DNA of 64,000 nt, taken from positions 85,188 through 149,187 of the forward strand of contig NZ_JONV01000010.1 of the NCBI RefSeq assembly GCF_000712035.1. The letters run 5' to 3'. This document shows, piece after piece, positions 57,058-64,000 of the stretch (its first letter is position 1; each line of letters starts with the position of its first letter). A program made the position numbers and the translations under genes. Source of the stretch: Salinicoccus luteus DSM 17002. Lineage in GTDB: Bacteria > Bacillota > Bacilli > Staphylococcales > Salinicoccaceae. Under the pieces are notes generated by a model that saw only the letters and a program-made list of their open reading frames with translations, did no database searches and was not told the DNA's origin.

Positions 57058-57294
57058 ATGGCGCTTTACTGGTACATGATGGCAATGGTCGTTCCCGCAA
57101 TTACCGTTGTTGTATTTGCACGGTTGACGCGCAACAAGTTTTTGGCCGTCCTTTTGACATTCGTCATCTTCGGCGTGTCGATATACCGTGGATTCTATCA
57201 TTCCGAGTGGGTCATTTTCATCGATGCCATCTCCTTAGTCATCGGCTATATGCTGGTGGAAATATACAGTTTAGACCAAGTGGAAGAGGAATAG
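57058..57294 (+). CDS. csbA: CsbA-family small membrane protein
   Basis: A 78-residue protein with three hydrophobic helices (WYMMAMVVPAITVVVF, FLAVLLTFVIFGVSIYRGFY, FIDAISLVIGYMLVEIYSL), matching CsbA in length and in its place just before uvrB as in Bacillus and Staphylococcus. It is a stress-related protein of unknown function. AAGGAGACCTG precedes the ATG. Confidence 0.8.
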   Translation: MALYWYMMAMVVPAITVVVFARLTRNKFLAVLLTFVIFGVSIYRGFYHSEWVIFIDAISLVIGYMLVEIYSLDQVEEE

Positions 57295-57330
57295 AAATAA
57301 CCGAACAAATGTTTGTTATTTCTATTTTTA
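57290..57330 (+). terminator. Terminator after csbA, containing the uvrB SOS box
   Basis: Arms AATAGAAATAAC and GTTATTTCTATT followed by TTTATTTT. The 13-base loop and its edges contain the LexA box. The left arm begins in the csbA stop codon. Confidence 0.75.
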
Positions 57331-57341
57331 TTTTGTAGAAT
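57302..57341 (+). promoter_or_regulatory. LexA (SOS) box and promoter of uvrBA
   Basis: CGAAC-AAAT-GTTTG (57302-57315) fits the Gram-positive LexA consensus CGAAC-N4-GTTCG with one mismatch. It overlaps the -35 TTGTTA (57313-57318); after 17 bases comes the -10 TAGAAT (57336-57341). LexA would block RNA polymerase until DNA damage. Confidence 0.85.
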
Positions 57342-57373
57342 AGTGTTTGAGTAAAAAATGGGGGAAGAGTTGA

Positions 57374-59347
57374 ATGGCAAAATTTGAAGTCGTTTCCAAG
57401 TTCAAGCCAGCAGGGGACCAGCCAAAAGCGATAAAGGAAATAAGCGAACAGATCAAGTCCGGCAACAGGCATCAGACGCTGCTCGGTGCCACGGGTACGG
57501 GCAAGACATATACGATGAGCAAGGTAATCCAGGAGGTCGGCAAGCCGACATTGATCATTGCCCACAACAAGACGCTTGCAGGCCAGCTGTACAGCGAATT
57601 CAAGGAATTTTTCCCGAACAATCGGGTAGAGTACTTCGTCAGCTACTATGACTACTATCAGCCGGAGGCCTATGTGCCACAGACGGATACATTCATCGAG
57701 AAGGACGCACAGATCAATGATGAAATCGACAAGCTTCGGCACTCTGCGACAAGTTCGCTGTTCGAGCGGGATGATGTCATCATCATCGCTTCGGTCAGCT
57801 GCATCTACGGCCTCGGTAATCCGGAAGAGTACAAGGATATGGTCGTGAGTGCGCGGGTCGGCATGCAGATGGACCGCAATGAGTTCCTGCGCAAGCTGGT
57901 CGATGTGCAGTATGCACGCAACGACATCGATTTTAGAAGGGGAACATTCCGGGTAAGGGGAGATATAGTCGAAGTATTCCCGGCTTCGAGGGATGAACAG
58001 TGCATCCGTGTTGAATTCTTCGGAGATGAAATCGATCGTATCAGGGAAGTGGACTATCTTACAGGAGAAGTGCTCGCCGAGAGGGAGCACTTCGCCATCT
58101 TCCCGGCATCCCACTTCGTCACGCGTGAAGAGAAGATGAAAGTGGCGATTGAACGGATAGAGCGCGAACTTGAAGAGCAGCTCCAGATTCTCCGTGAGGA
58201 CAACAAACTGCTGGAAGCCCAGCGCCTTGAGCAGCGGACGAACTACGACCTTGAAATGATGCGGGAGATGGGGTTCTGCTCGGGAATCGAGAACTACTCC
58301 GTCCATCTGACGCTCCGTCCGATGGGTTCGACCCCGTATACACTCCTCGACTATTTTGATGATTTTCTCGTCATGATCGATGAGTCCCATGTCACGCTGC
58401 CCCAGATACGCGGCATGTACAACGGCGACCAGGCGAGGAAGAAGGTACTGGTCGACCACGGCTTCAGGCTGCCGAGTGCACTTGACAACCGGCCGCTGAA
58501 GTTCGAGGAGTTCGAAGAAAAAACCCAGCAGCTTCTCTACGTTTCGGCAACGCCGGGGCCATTTGAAATCGAGCATACGGAGAAGATGGTCGAACAGATC
58601 ATAAGGCCGACAGGGCTGCTTGATCCCACCATCGATGTCCGGCCGACCGAGCATCAGATCGATGATCTGCTTGAGGAAATCATCACACGGTCGGAGCGGA
58701 ATGAACGTGTTCTGATCACTACGCTTACAAAGAAGATGTCGGAAGACCTCACGGACTATCTCAAGGAATCCGGCGTCAAAGTCCAATACCTCCATTCTGA
58801 AATCAAGACCCTGGAACGGATAGAAATCCTGAGGGAGCTGCGCATGGGCACCTATGATGTGCTTGTTGGTATCAACCTGCTCAGGGAAGGGCTGGACATC
58901 CCGGAAGTCTCTCTTGTGGCGATACTCGATGCCGACAAGGAAGGGTTCCTGCGCTCCAGCCGCTCCCTCGTCCAGACGATCGGCCGTGCGGCACGGAATA
59001 GTAATGGACATGTCATCATGTACGGTGACAAGATCACCGATTCCATGCGGTACGCATTGGATGAGACACAGCGCCGGCGTGACACGCAGATTACCTATAA
59101 TGAAGCACATGGCATTACACCACAGACCATCCAGAAGGAGATCCGCGACACGATCAGTGCCCAGGTCGACCTGAAAGAGGACGGCAGAAAGAAAGACGGC
59201 AAGAAGAAAGGCAAGATGACGAAGAAGGAAAGAGAAAAAATAATGGCTCAGCTGGAAGCAGATATGAAGCAGGCGGCCAAGGAACTCGATTTCGAAGCTG
59301 CCTCAGAGTTGAGAGACGCATTGTTTGAGCTGAAAGCAGAAGGGTGA
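57374..59347 (+). CDS. uvrB: UvrB, excinuclease ABC subunit B
   Basis: A 657-residue helicase-like protein of normal UvrB size. GATGTGKT (38-45), the damage-probing hairpin [46 protein letters not shown] and QTIGRAARN are clear. The last 40 residues form the UVR domain that contacts UvrC ([17 protein letters not shown]). It verifies damage with UvrA in nucleotide-excision repair. GGGGGAAGAG precedes the ATG. An SOS box lies upstream. Confidence 0.96.
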   Translation: MAKFEVVSKFKPAGDQPKAIKEISEQIKSGNRHQTLLGATGTGKTYTMSKVIQEVGKPTLIIAHNKTLAGQLYSEFKEFFPNNRVEYFVSYYDYYQPEAYVPQTDTFIEKDAQINDEIDKLRHSATSSLFERDDVIIIASVSCIYGLGNPEEYKDMVVSARVGMQMDRNEFLRKLVDVQYARNDIDFRRGTFRVRGDIVEVFPASRDEQCIRVEFFGDEIDRIREVDYLTGEVLAEREHFAIFPASHFVTREEKMKVAIERIERELEEQLQILREDNKLLEAQRLEQRTNYDLEMMREMGFCSGIENYSVHLTLRPMGSTPYTLLDYFDDFLVMIDESHVTLPQIRGMYNGDQARKKVLVDHGFRLPSALDNRPLKFEEFEEKTQQLLYVSATPGPFEIEHTEKMVEQIIRPTGLLDPTIDVRPTEHQIDDLLEEIITRSERNERVLITTLTKKMSEDLTDYLKESGVKVQYLHSEIKTLERIEILRELRMGTYDVLVGINLLREGLDIPEVSLVAILDADKEGFLRSSRSLVQTIGRAARNSNGHVIMYGDKITDSMRYALDETQRRRDTQITYNEAHGITPQTIQKEIRDTISAQVDLKEDGRKKDGKKKGKMTKKEREKIMAQLEADMKQAAKELDFEAASELRDALFELKAEG

Positions 59348-59353
59348 TCATTT

Positions 59354-62194
59354 TTGAAAAATAAGAATATCAGCATCAGAGGTGCAAGACAGCATAATCT
59401 GAAGAATATCAATGTCGATATTCCGAGGGATCAGCTGGTGGTGATGACAGGCCTGTCCGGTTCCGGCAAGTCTTCGCTTGCTTTCGACACCATCTATGCA
59501 GAAGGGCAGCGGCGCTATGTCGAGTCACTGAGCGCATATGCCAGACAGTTCCTCGGACAGATGGAGAAGCCGGATGTCGATTCGATTGAAGGGCTGTCCC
59601 CAGCCATTTCCATAGACCAGAAGACAACGAGCAACAACCCCCGTTCCACCGTATCGACGATTACGGAAATCTACGATTATCTGCGCCTGCTCTATGCCCG
59701 TGCCGGAACCCCGTATTGTCCAATCCATAACATAGAAATCACTTCGCAGACGATCCAGGAGATGGTGGACCGTGTCATGGAACTGCCTGAACGGACAAAG
59801 GTTCAGCTTTTCGCCCCGGTCATCAAAGGACGAAAGGGCATGCATGAAAAGGTCTTCGAGGAGCTGGCAAAGGAAGGGTATGCCCGGGTCATCGTCGATG
59901 GCGGGATGTATGATATCGAATCTGTGCCGGAACTTGAGAAGAATAAGAAACATGATATAGATGTCGTGGTCGACCGCCTTGCAGTGAGGGAGGGCATCGA
60001 GTCCCGGCTGAGTGATTCACTGCAGACTGCACTCATAAAAGGCGAAGGCAACGTAACAGTCAATGTGATCGATGGCGATGACATGCACTTTTCAGAGCAT
60101 TTCTCATGTCCGGAATGCGGATTTACACTAACGGAGATGGAGCCGAGGCTGTTCTCATTCAATGCACCTTATGGTGCCTGCCCGGATTGTGATGGACTCG
60201 GAATGAAGATGGCCGTGGATGAGCGCCTGGTCATTCCAGATGACTCCCTGACCCTGGAAGATGGGGCCTTCGCTCCGTGGCAGCCGATCAGTTCTGACTA
60301 TTATCCGACGCTGCTCAGGCAGACATGCGAACATTTCGGCATCGATATGAAGACGCCCTACAAAGAGCTGTCGAAGAAGGAGAAGAACCTGCTTCTATAT
60401 GGTTCGAAAGGCGAGATGGTCAACTATGAATTCAGGCAGAGCAATGGCATCGTCCGCCAGCGCAGGATGCCGTATGAGGGCCTCGTCAACAATATCGAAC
60501 GGAGATACAAGGAGAGCCCTTCCGAATATACACGGGGCATCATGAGCACGTATATGAGGGAGATCGAATGCAAGACATGTGCCGGTTACCGTCTGAATGA
60601 AGAGGCATTGGCCGTCAAGATCGATGGCCGTCACATCGGCGCGGCAGTGGATGAGCCTGTCAAGGAGGCGTTGGCGTTCTTTACAGGCCTTGAGCTGTCC
60701 CCGAAGAACAGGCAGATTGCAGCTCCGATACTGAAGGAAATCAATGAACGTCTGACGTTCCTGTACAATGTCGGGCTCGACTACCTGACACTCAACCGGC
60801 GCAGTGGCACGCTCTCCGGCGGGGAGGCCCAGCGCATCCGCCTGGCAACCCAGATCGGTTCCAGACTGAGCGGGGTGCTGTATATACTCGATGAACCATC
60901 GATCGGCCTGCACCAGAGGGATAACGACCGGCTGATCAATACTTTGAAGGACATGCGAGACCTCGGCAATACATTGATTGTCGTAGAACACGATGAAGAT
61001 ACAATGCTTGCAAGCGATCATCTCATCGATATCGGTCCGGGAGCTGGCGAACACGGCGGCCGTGTGATGGCCCAGGGCACTCCCCAGGAAGTGATGGAGG
61101 ATGAAAATTCCATCACTGGCCAGTATCTCAGTGGCAAAAAGGAGATACCGCTGCCTGAGAGCTACCGCAGGCCCGACAAGAAGCGCGTACTTGAAGTGCG
61201 GGGCGCCAAGGAGAACAACCTGAAGAATATCAATGTGAAGGTCCCATTGTCTGTTATGAATGTAGTGACGGGTGTATCCGGCTCAGGAAAGAGTACACTG
61301 ATCAACGAGATCCTGTACAAGGGGCTGCATTCAAAACTCTATAAGACAAAGCAGGTACCAGGGAAGCACAGGGAAATCAAAGGTGCCGAAAATATAGAGA
61401 AAATCATCGATATCGACCAGTCCCCGATCGGCCGGACGCCGCGAAGCAACCCGGCGACCTACACCGGAGTGTTCGATAATATCCGGGATGTCTTCGCCCA
61501 GACCAACGAGGCGAAAGTGCGCGGTTACCAGAAGGGACGCTTCAGTTTCAATGTCAAGGGCGGCCGCTGTGAGGCATGCAAGGGTGATGGGATCATCAAG
61601 ATTGAAATGCATTTCCTGCCTGATGTGTTCGTACCATGTGAAGTCTGTGATGGAAAGCGTTATAATAGAGAGACACTGGAAGTCAAATACAAGGACAAGA
61701 GCATTGCAGATGTACTGGCTATGACAGTTGAGGAATCCTACTACTTCTTTGAGAACATCCCGAAGATCAAGCGCAAAATCAAGACGCTACTCGATGTGGG
61801 ACTCGGTTATGTCAAGCTTGGCCAGCCCGCAACAACACTCTCGGGCGGGGAGGCCCAGCGTGTTAAACTGGCCTCCGAGCTTCACAGGCGTTCCGACGGC
61901 AAGTCGCTCTATATACTCGATGAACCGACAACCGGCCTGCATTCTGAAGACATCGGCAAACTGATCACCGTCATACAGAGGCTTGTAGACAATGGGGATA
62001 CCGTCATTGTGATTGAGCATAACCTCGATGTCATCAAAGTTGCAGACCATATCATCGATCTGGGTCCTGAAGGAGGCGATGGCGGCGGCACAGTGGTCGT
62101 CGAAGGATCCGTTCAGGATGTCATGGCCGAAGCAGACAGCTACACGGGCTATCATCTAAAAAAATGGTTGGACAGAAACCACCAGGGGGATTGA
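59354..62194 (+). CDS. uvrA: UvrA, excinuclease ABC subunit A
   Basis: A 946-residue ABC-type ATPase with two nucleotide sites: GLSGSGKS (33-40) and a second GVSGSGKST after residue 640, each with an LSGGEAQR signature. Zinc cysteine groups are visible (CPECGF/CPDCDG and [14 protein letters not shown]). It finds DNA damage together with UvrB. The start is a TTG at 59354, six bases after uvrB, with GGGTGAT as ribosome-binding site. The two genes form one SOS operon. Confidence 0.96.
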   Translation: MKNKNISIRGARQHNLKNINVDIPRDQLVVMTGLSGSGKSSLAFDTIYAEGQRRYVESLSAYARQFLGQMEKPDVDSIEGLSPAISIDQKTTSNNPRSTVSTITEIYDYLRLLYARAGTPYCPIHNIEITSQTIQEMVDRVMELPERTKVQLFAPVIKGRKGMHEKVFEELAKEGYARVIVDGGMYDIESVPELEKNKKHDIDVVVDRLAVREGIESRLSDSLQTALIKGEGNVTVNVIDGDDMHFSEHFSCPECGFTLTEMEPRLFSFNAPYGACPDCDGLGMKMAVDERLVIPDDSLTLEDGAFAPWQPISSDYYPTLLRQTCEHFGIDMKTPYKELSKKEKNLLLYGSKGEMVNYEFRQSNGIVRQRRMPYEGLVNNIERRYKESPSEYTRGIMSTYMREIECKTCAGYRLNEEALAVKIDGRHIGAAVDEPVKEALAFFTGLELSPKNRQIAAPILKEINERLTFLYNVGLDYLTLNRRSGTLSGGEAQRIRLATQIGSRLSGVLYILDEPSIGLHQRDNDRLINTLKDMRDLGNTLIVVEHDEDTMLASDHLIDIGPGAGEHGGRVMAQGTPQEVMEDENSITGQYLSGKKEIPLPESYRRPDKKRVLEVRGAKENNLKNINVKVPLSVMNVVTGVSGSGKSTLINEILYKGLHSKLYKTKQVPGKHREIKGAENIEKIIDIDQSPIGRTPRSNPATYTGVFDNIRDVFAQTNEAKVRGYQKGRFSFNVKGGRCEACKGDGIIKIEMHFLPDVFVPCEVCDGKRYNRETLEVKYKDKSIADVLAMTVEESYYFFENIPKIKRKIKTLLDVGLGYVKLGQPATTLSGGEAQRVKLASELHRRSDGKSLYILDEPTTGLHSEDIGKLITVIQRLVDNGDTVIVIEHNLDVIKVADHIIDLGPEGGDGGGTVVVEGSVQDVMAEADSYTGYHLKKWLDRNHQGD

Positions 62195-62195
62195 A

Positions 62196-63359
62196 ATGGA
62201 TAACAAAGACCGTATTCTAAAAATGTTGGAAGAGGGCAAGATCACATCCGAGGAAGCAGTGCGTCTTCTCGACGCGATAGAGTCCAAGCCGGACAGGGGA
62301 CAGACGGCACAGCAGCATGAAAGAAGCACCCGCCAGGAGCAGAACCAGAGCCGGGACTCTGCTGACGAGGATTCGAAGGATGTTTTCCAGCAGTTCATGG
62401 GGGAATTCCAGAAATATGTAAACACCGACAAGGCGAATCAGGCCTTCAACCAGGTGAAGAGCAGACTGGAGGGCCAGAAGCAGACGGCGCAGGTCTATAA
62501 GACTTTTGAAAAGGCGTTCGACAATGTCAAGAACAGCACAATCGATTCCATGTTCACGCAAGGGTCGAAGAACCGTCTGATCGAAACGGTCGAAGACAGC
62601 TACTCGAACATCTCGATCGACATTACGAATGGCAACGTTAAAGTAGTGCCGACGGACAGGGTGACGACAGCGAAATTTGAAGTGACACCGTTCTACCGCA
62701 AACTGGACAAGGAAAGGAACTATTTCCAGGACATCATCTGTGAAGTCAAAAATGATGAACTCATCATCGTTTCCGATATCCGGACCGCGCGGGTGAATGT
62801 CGAACTCCAGGTGAACCCGTCCATCGTCAACCGGCTGATCATCTCCGGATCGAACGGCAATGTCAGCATCGAGGGACAGGAGTTCAGTGATCTGACTGTG
62901 GATCTGCTGAACGGCAACATCACTCTGGACAACACGGCCAGCAACAGCGCCTTCGTACGGACGTCGAGAGGCAACGTCAACGTCAAGGGCGGCGCCCACG
63001 GTGCCCTTGAACTGATTTCAATGGTCGGCACGATCAATACTGAAACACTGAATGCACAGGATGTCACCGTATCATCGAACGGTTCGGTGAACATCTCCCT
63101 GCAGGACCGTACCGAGTCTGCGACGATCAATGCGAACATGGGCAGCATCAATATAAATGTGCCCCATAACCGTGCCCTCGAGGGTCGGTTGAGTACAGTG
63201 GTGGGACAGATCAATTATCCGCCGGATCTTGATGCCAGGTTCATGAAATCACAGGACATCGGCTTCAAGGAGCTTATGCTCGTCAATAACAGTGAAGAGA
63301 AGGCGCTCCTGCTGGAAGTGGGCACCAAGTTCGGCAGCGTAACGCTGCATCGCAGCTGA
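62196..63359 (+). CDS. DUF4097 / YvlB-like protein with SHOCT-like N-terminus
   Basis: A 387-residue protein. The first 40 residues form a helical SHOCT-like module (RILKMLEEGKITSEEAVRLL), then a polar linker, then a DUF4097 beta-helix (about 150-385) with repeats such as ISGSNGNVSIEG, DLLNGNITLDNTAS, SRGNVNVKGG. No signal peptide is seen. YvlB of Bacillus occupies the same place after uvrA and belongs to an envelope-stress operon. AGGGGGATTG precedes the ATG. Confidence 0.82.
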   Translation: MDNKDRILKMLEEGKITSEEAVRLLDAIESKPDRGQTAQQHERSTRQEQNQSRDSADEDSKDVFQQFMGEFQKYVNTDKANQAFNQVKSRLEGQKQTAQVYKTFEKAFDNVKNSTIDSMFTQGSKNRLIETVEDSYSNISIDITNGNVKVVPTDRVTTAKFEVTPFYRKLDKERNYFQDIICEVKNDELIIVSDIRTARVNVELQVNPSIVNRLIISGSNGNVSIEGQEFSDLTVDLLNGNITLDNTASNSAFVRTSRGNVNVKGGAHGALELISMVGTINTETLNAQDVTVSSNGSVNISLQDRTESATINANMGSININVPHNRALEGRLSTVVGQINYPPDLDARFMKSQDIGFKELMLVNNSEEKALLLEVGTKFGSVTLHRS

Positions 63360-63372
63360 ATAGGATGATTCA

Positions 63373-63405
63373 TGGCCCGGCTTCCATATGCCGGGCCTTC
63401 TTCGT
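63373..63405 (+). terminator. Terminator after the DUF4097 gene
   Basis: Arms GGCCCGGC and GCCGGGCC, loop TTCCATAT, followed by TTCTTCGTT. The usual next genes of the Bacillus yvl or staphylococcal hprK-lgt group do not follow; the insertion element does. Confidence 0.7.
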
Positions 63406-63493
63406 TCTGCTTGCCGCCCACCAGAGGCATCAAATGTGGCTGCCATGTGAAAGAATGGATGGCGCCGGTCATTTTGCCCGCCTTTATCAATTT

Positions 63494-63559
63494 TCGGCAG
63501 AAGACTCCCCCTCTAAGTGAAGCATAGGCGGGAGATGAATGCCGATTGAGGAAACTCAA
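63494..63559. repeat. Nested hairpin beside the insertion element
   Basis: TCGGCA (63494-63499) pairs with TGCCGA (63540-63545), and inside it CTCCC (63505-63509) pairs with GGGAG (63530-63534). A third small hairpin TTGAG-GAAA-CTCAA (63546-63559) follows at once. Such stacked hairpins are typical of IS200/IS605 ends or of the right-end RNA that guides TnpB. The element boundary cannot be fixed from one side. Confidence 0.5.
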
Positions 63560-63699
63560 AAGCCCTTTGTTTCTAAAGCAATGCGAGCCAACTCAAATAA
63601 TGCTTGTGTGAACGTACTAATCTCATTTTGCTTTTGGTATTCAGTGATTCTCGCTTCCAATTCTTTTGGAAATCGGATGCTTTTCGTAATTCTTTCCAC
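63556..63699 (-). CDS. Ribbon-helix-helix (CopG/Arc-like) small protein
   Basis: A 47-residue protein beginning VERITKSIRFPKELEARITEY, with the short beta strand (ITKSIRF) and two helices of the ribbon-helix-helix fold. The start is GTG at 63699 with AGGAGGG in front. RHH proteins usually bind operators as dimers. It diverges from tnpB across 57 bases, and their shared inverted repeat is a natural operator. It ends within a small hairpin. Confidence 0.7.
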   Translation of the reverse strand: MERITKSIRFPKELEARITEYQKQNEISTFTQALFELARIALETKGF

Positions 63700-63706
63700 T
63701 GTATTC

Positions 63707-63746
63707 CCTCCTTTTTGATGGTATAATAAATATACCAAAAAGGAGG
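63707..63746. promoter_or_regulatory. Inverted repeat with both ribosome-binding sites, RHH/tnpB
   Basis: CCTCCTTTTT-GAT-GGTATA (63707-63725), a five-base centre ATAAA, then TATACC-AAAAAGGAGG (63731-63746). The outer arms are the Shine-Dalgarno sequences of the two divergent genes. TATAAT at 63722-63727 inside the repeat could be a -10 element. Confidence 0.7.
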
Positions 63747-63756
63747 TGATCATACA

Positions 63757-64000
63757 ATGCACACCCATAAAGCATACAAATTTAGACTCTATCCGAACAA
63801 AGAGCAATCCATCCTTATCAATAAAACCATCGGTTGTTCCCGGTTCGTTTACAACCATTTCCTCAATCAATGGAACGAAACGTATAAGGAAACAGGGAAA
63901 GGATTGTCGTACGGGAAATGTTCCGCCCAACTTCCTTCTTTGAAGAAGCAGGGAGAAACCGAATGGCTGAAAGAAGTGGACAGCATTGCGCTGCAATCTT
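63757..64000 (+). CDS. tnpB: TnpB, RNA-guided nuclease of IS200/IS605 family (5' part)
   Basis: The reading frame is open to the window end and gives 81 residues. HKAYKFRLYPNKEQSILINK and GCSRFVYNHFLNQWNETY are the standard N-terminal helix-turn-helix region of TnpB/OrfB. AGGAGGTGATCATACA precedes the ATG. TnpB is an RNA-guided endonuclease related to Cas12 that helps retain the element. Its RuvC residues lie beyond the window, so integrity cannot be judged. Confidence 0.85.
   Translation, partial: MHTHKAYKFRLYPNKEQSILINKTIGCSRFVYNHFLNQWNETYKETGKGLSYGKCSAQLPSLKKQGETEWLKEVDSIALQS

Larger units (their letters stand above)
63556..64000 (+). mobile_element. IS200/IS605-family (IS1341-like) element, left part
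   Basis: Inferred from a tnpB gene running off the window end, a divergent RHH gene and a hairpin-rich left flank. No tnpA is seen in the visible part. The left limit is uncertain and may be as far left as about 63406; the right end is outside. Confidence 0.6.

Noticed and set aside
57239..59110. 623-residue minus-strand frame opposite uvrB
   Set aside because: It is a codon-bias shadow of a highly conserved gene, without domain features.
63215..63559. 114-residue minus-strand frame over the end of the DUF4097 gene and the gap
   Set aside because: It overlaps a terminator and the nested hairpin and has no recognisable domain.
1..64000. tRNA, rRNA or CRISPR arrays
   Set aside because: I looked for clover-leaf-like GC blocks ending in CCA, rRNA landmarks and regularly spaced repeats, and saw none.

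Overview
The window looks like chromosomal DNA from a relatively GC-rich member of the Staphylococcaceae. Gene content and order from nrdIEF through sst, murB, tagO, comFA/FC, hpf, secA, prfB and uvrBA resemble the Staphylococcus backbone, and many products resemble staphylococcal proteins end to end (NarT, NrdE, MurB, an EMYY-motif lipoprotein). However, base composition is far richer in GC than S. aureus, and a c-type cytochrome (CccB) with a ResA/TlpA-type thioredoxin is present, which S. aureus lacks. A Salinicoccus- or Jeotgalicoccus-like halotolerant genus is my inference; no rRNA or other marker in the window confirms it. No tRNA, rRNA or CRISPR array was seen.

Layout. 0-7.5 kb: nitrate transporter narT behind an NreC-type palindrome, followed by a near-complete molybdenum-cofactor set (moeB, moaB, inverted moaC, moeA-mobB-moaE-moaD-mobA-moaA), fitting nitrate respiration. 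7.5-10.7 kb: cydDC-type ABC exporter pair. 10.7-13.3 kb: a fatty-acid-binding DegV protein and an MpfA-like CNNM/CBS protein behind a structured leader. 13.3-18.2 kb: a large PLD-helicase protein, small membrane proteins and an MFS transporter. 18.4-24.1 kb: pabA and a pabB-pabC fusion, small membrane proteins, a reduced KipI/KipA pair, and recQ. 24.1-34.3 kb: an EamA transporter, nrdIEF with NrdR boxes, NhaC antiporter, FMN riboswitch and ribD-ribE-ribBA-ribH. 34.3-39.6 kb: a YtkA-like lipoprotein, a degenerate SDR, and a Fur-box-controlled sstABCD iron-siderophore uptake operon. 39.6-46.2 kb: murB, EMYY lipoprotein, ytxJ, a GGDEF protein with an altered signature, an LCP protein, tagO, yigZ. 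46.3-53.6 kb: a second DegV, comFA-comFC, hpf, secA and prfB with its programmed +1 frameshift. 53.8-63.4 kb: cccB, a LysM-NlpC/P60 wall hydrolase behind a WalR box, resA-like, an HD phosphohydrolase, csbA, LexA-boxed uvrB-uvrA, and a DUF4097 protein. 63.4-64 kb: the start of an IS200/IS605-family element, with a truncated-by-window tnpB and a divergent ribbon-helix-helix gene.

Most genes are ordinary housekeeping. The points most worth a second look are the RHH/tnpB divergent pair sharing one inverted repeat that includes both ribosome-binding sites, the nested hairpin next to it, the leader RNA before the MpfA-like gene, the mini-KipI plus motif-poor KipA pair, the LexA box placed within the hairpin of a terminator, and the PLD-helicase-DUF3427-type protein. 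All functional assignments are from reading motifs and remembered family sequences, without database searches.
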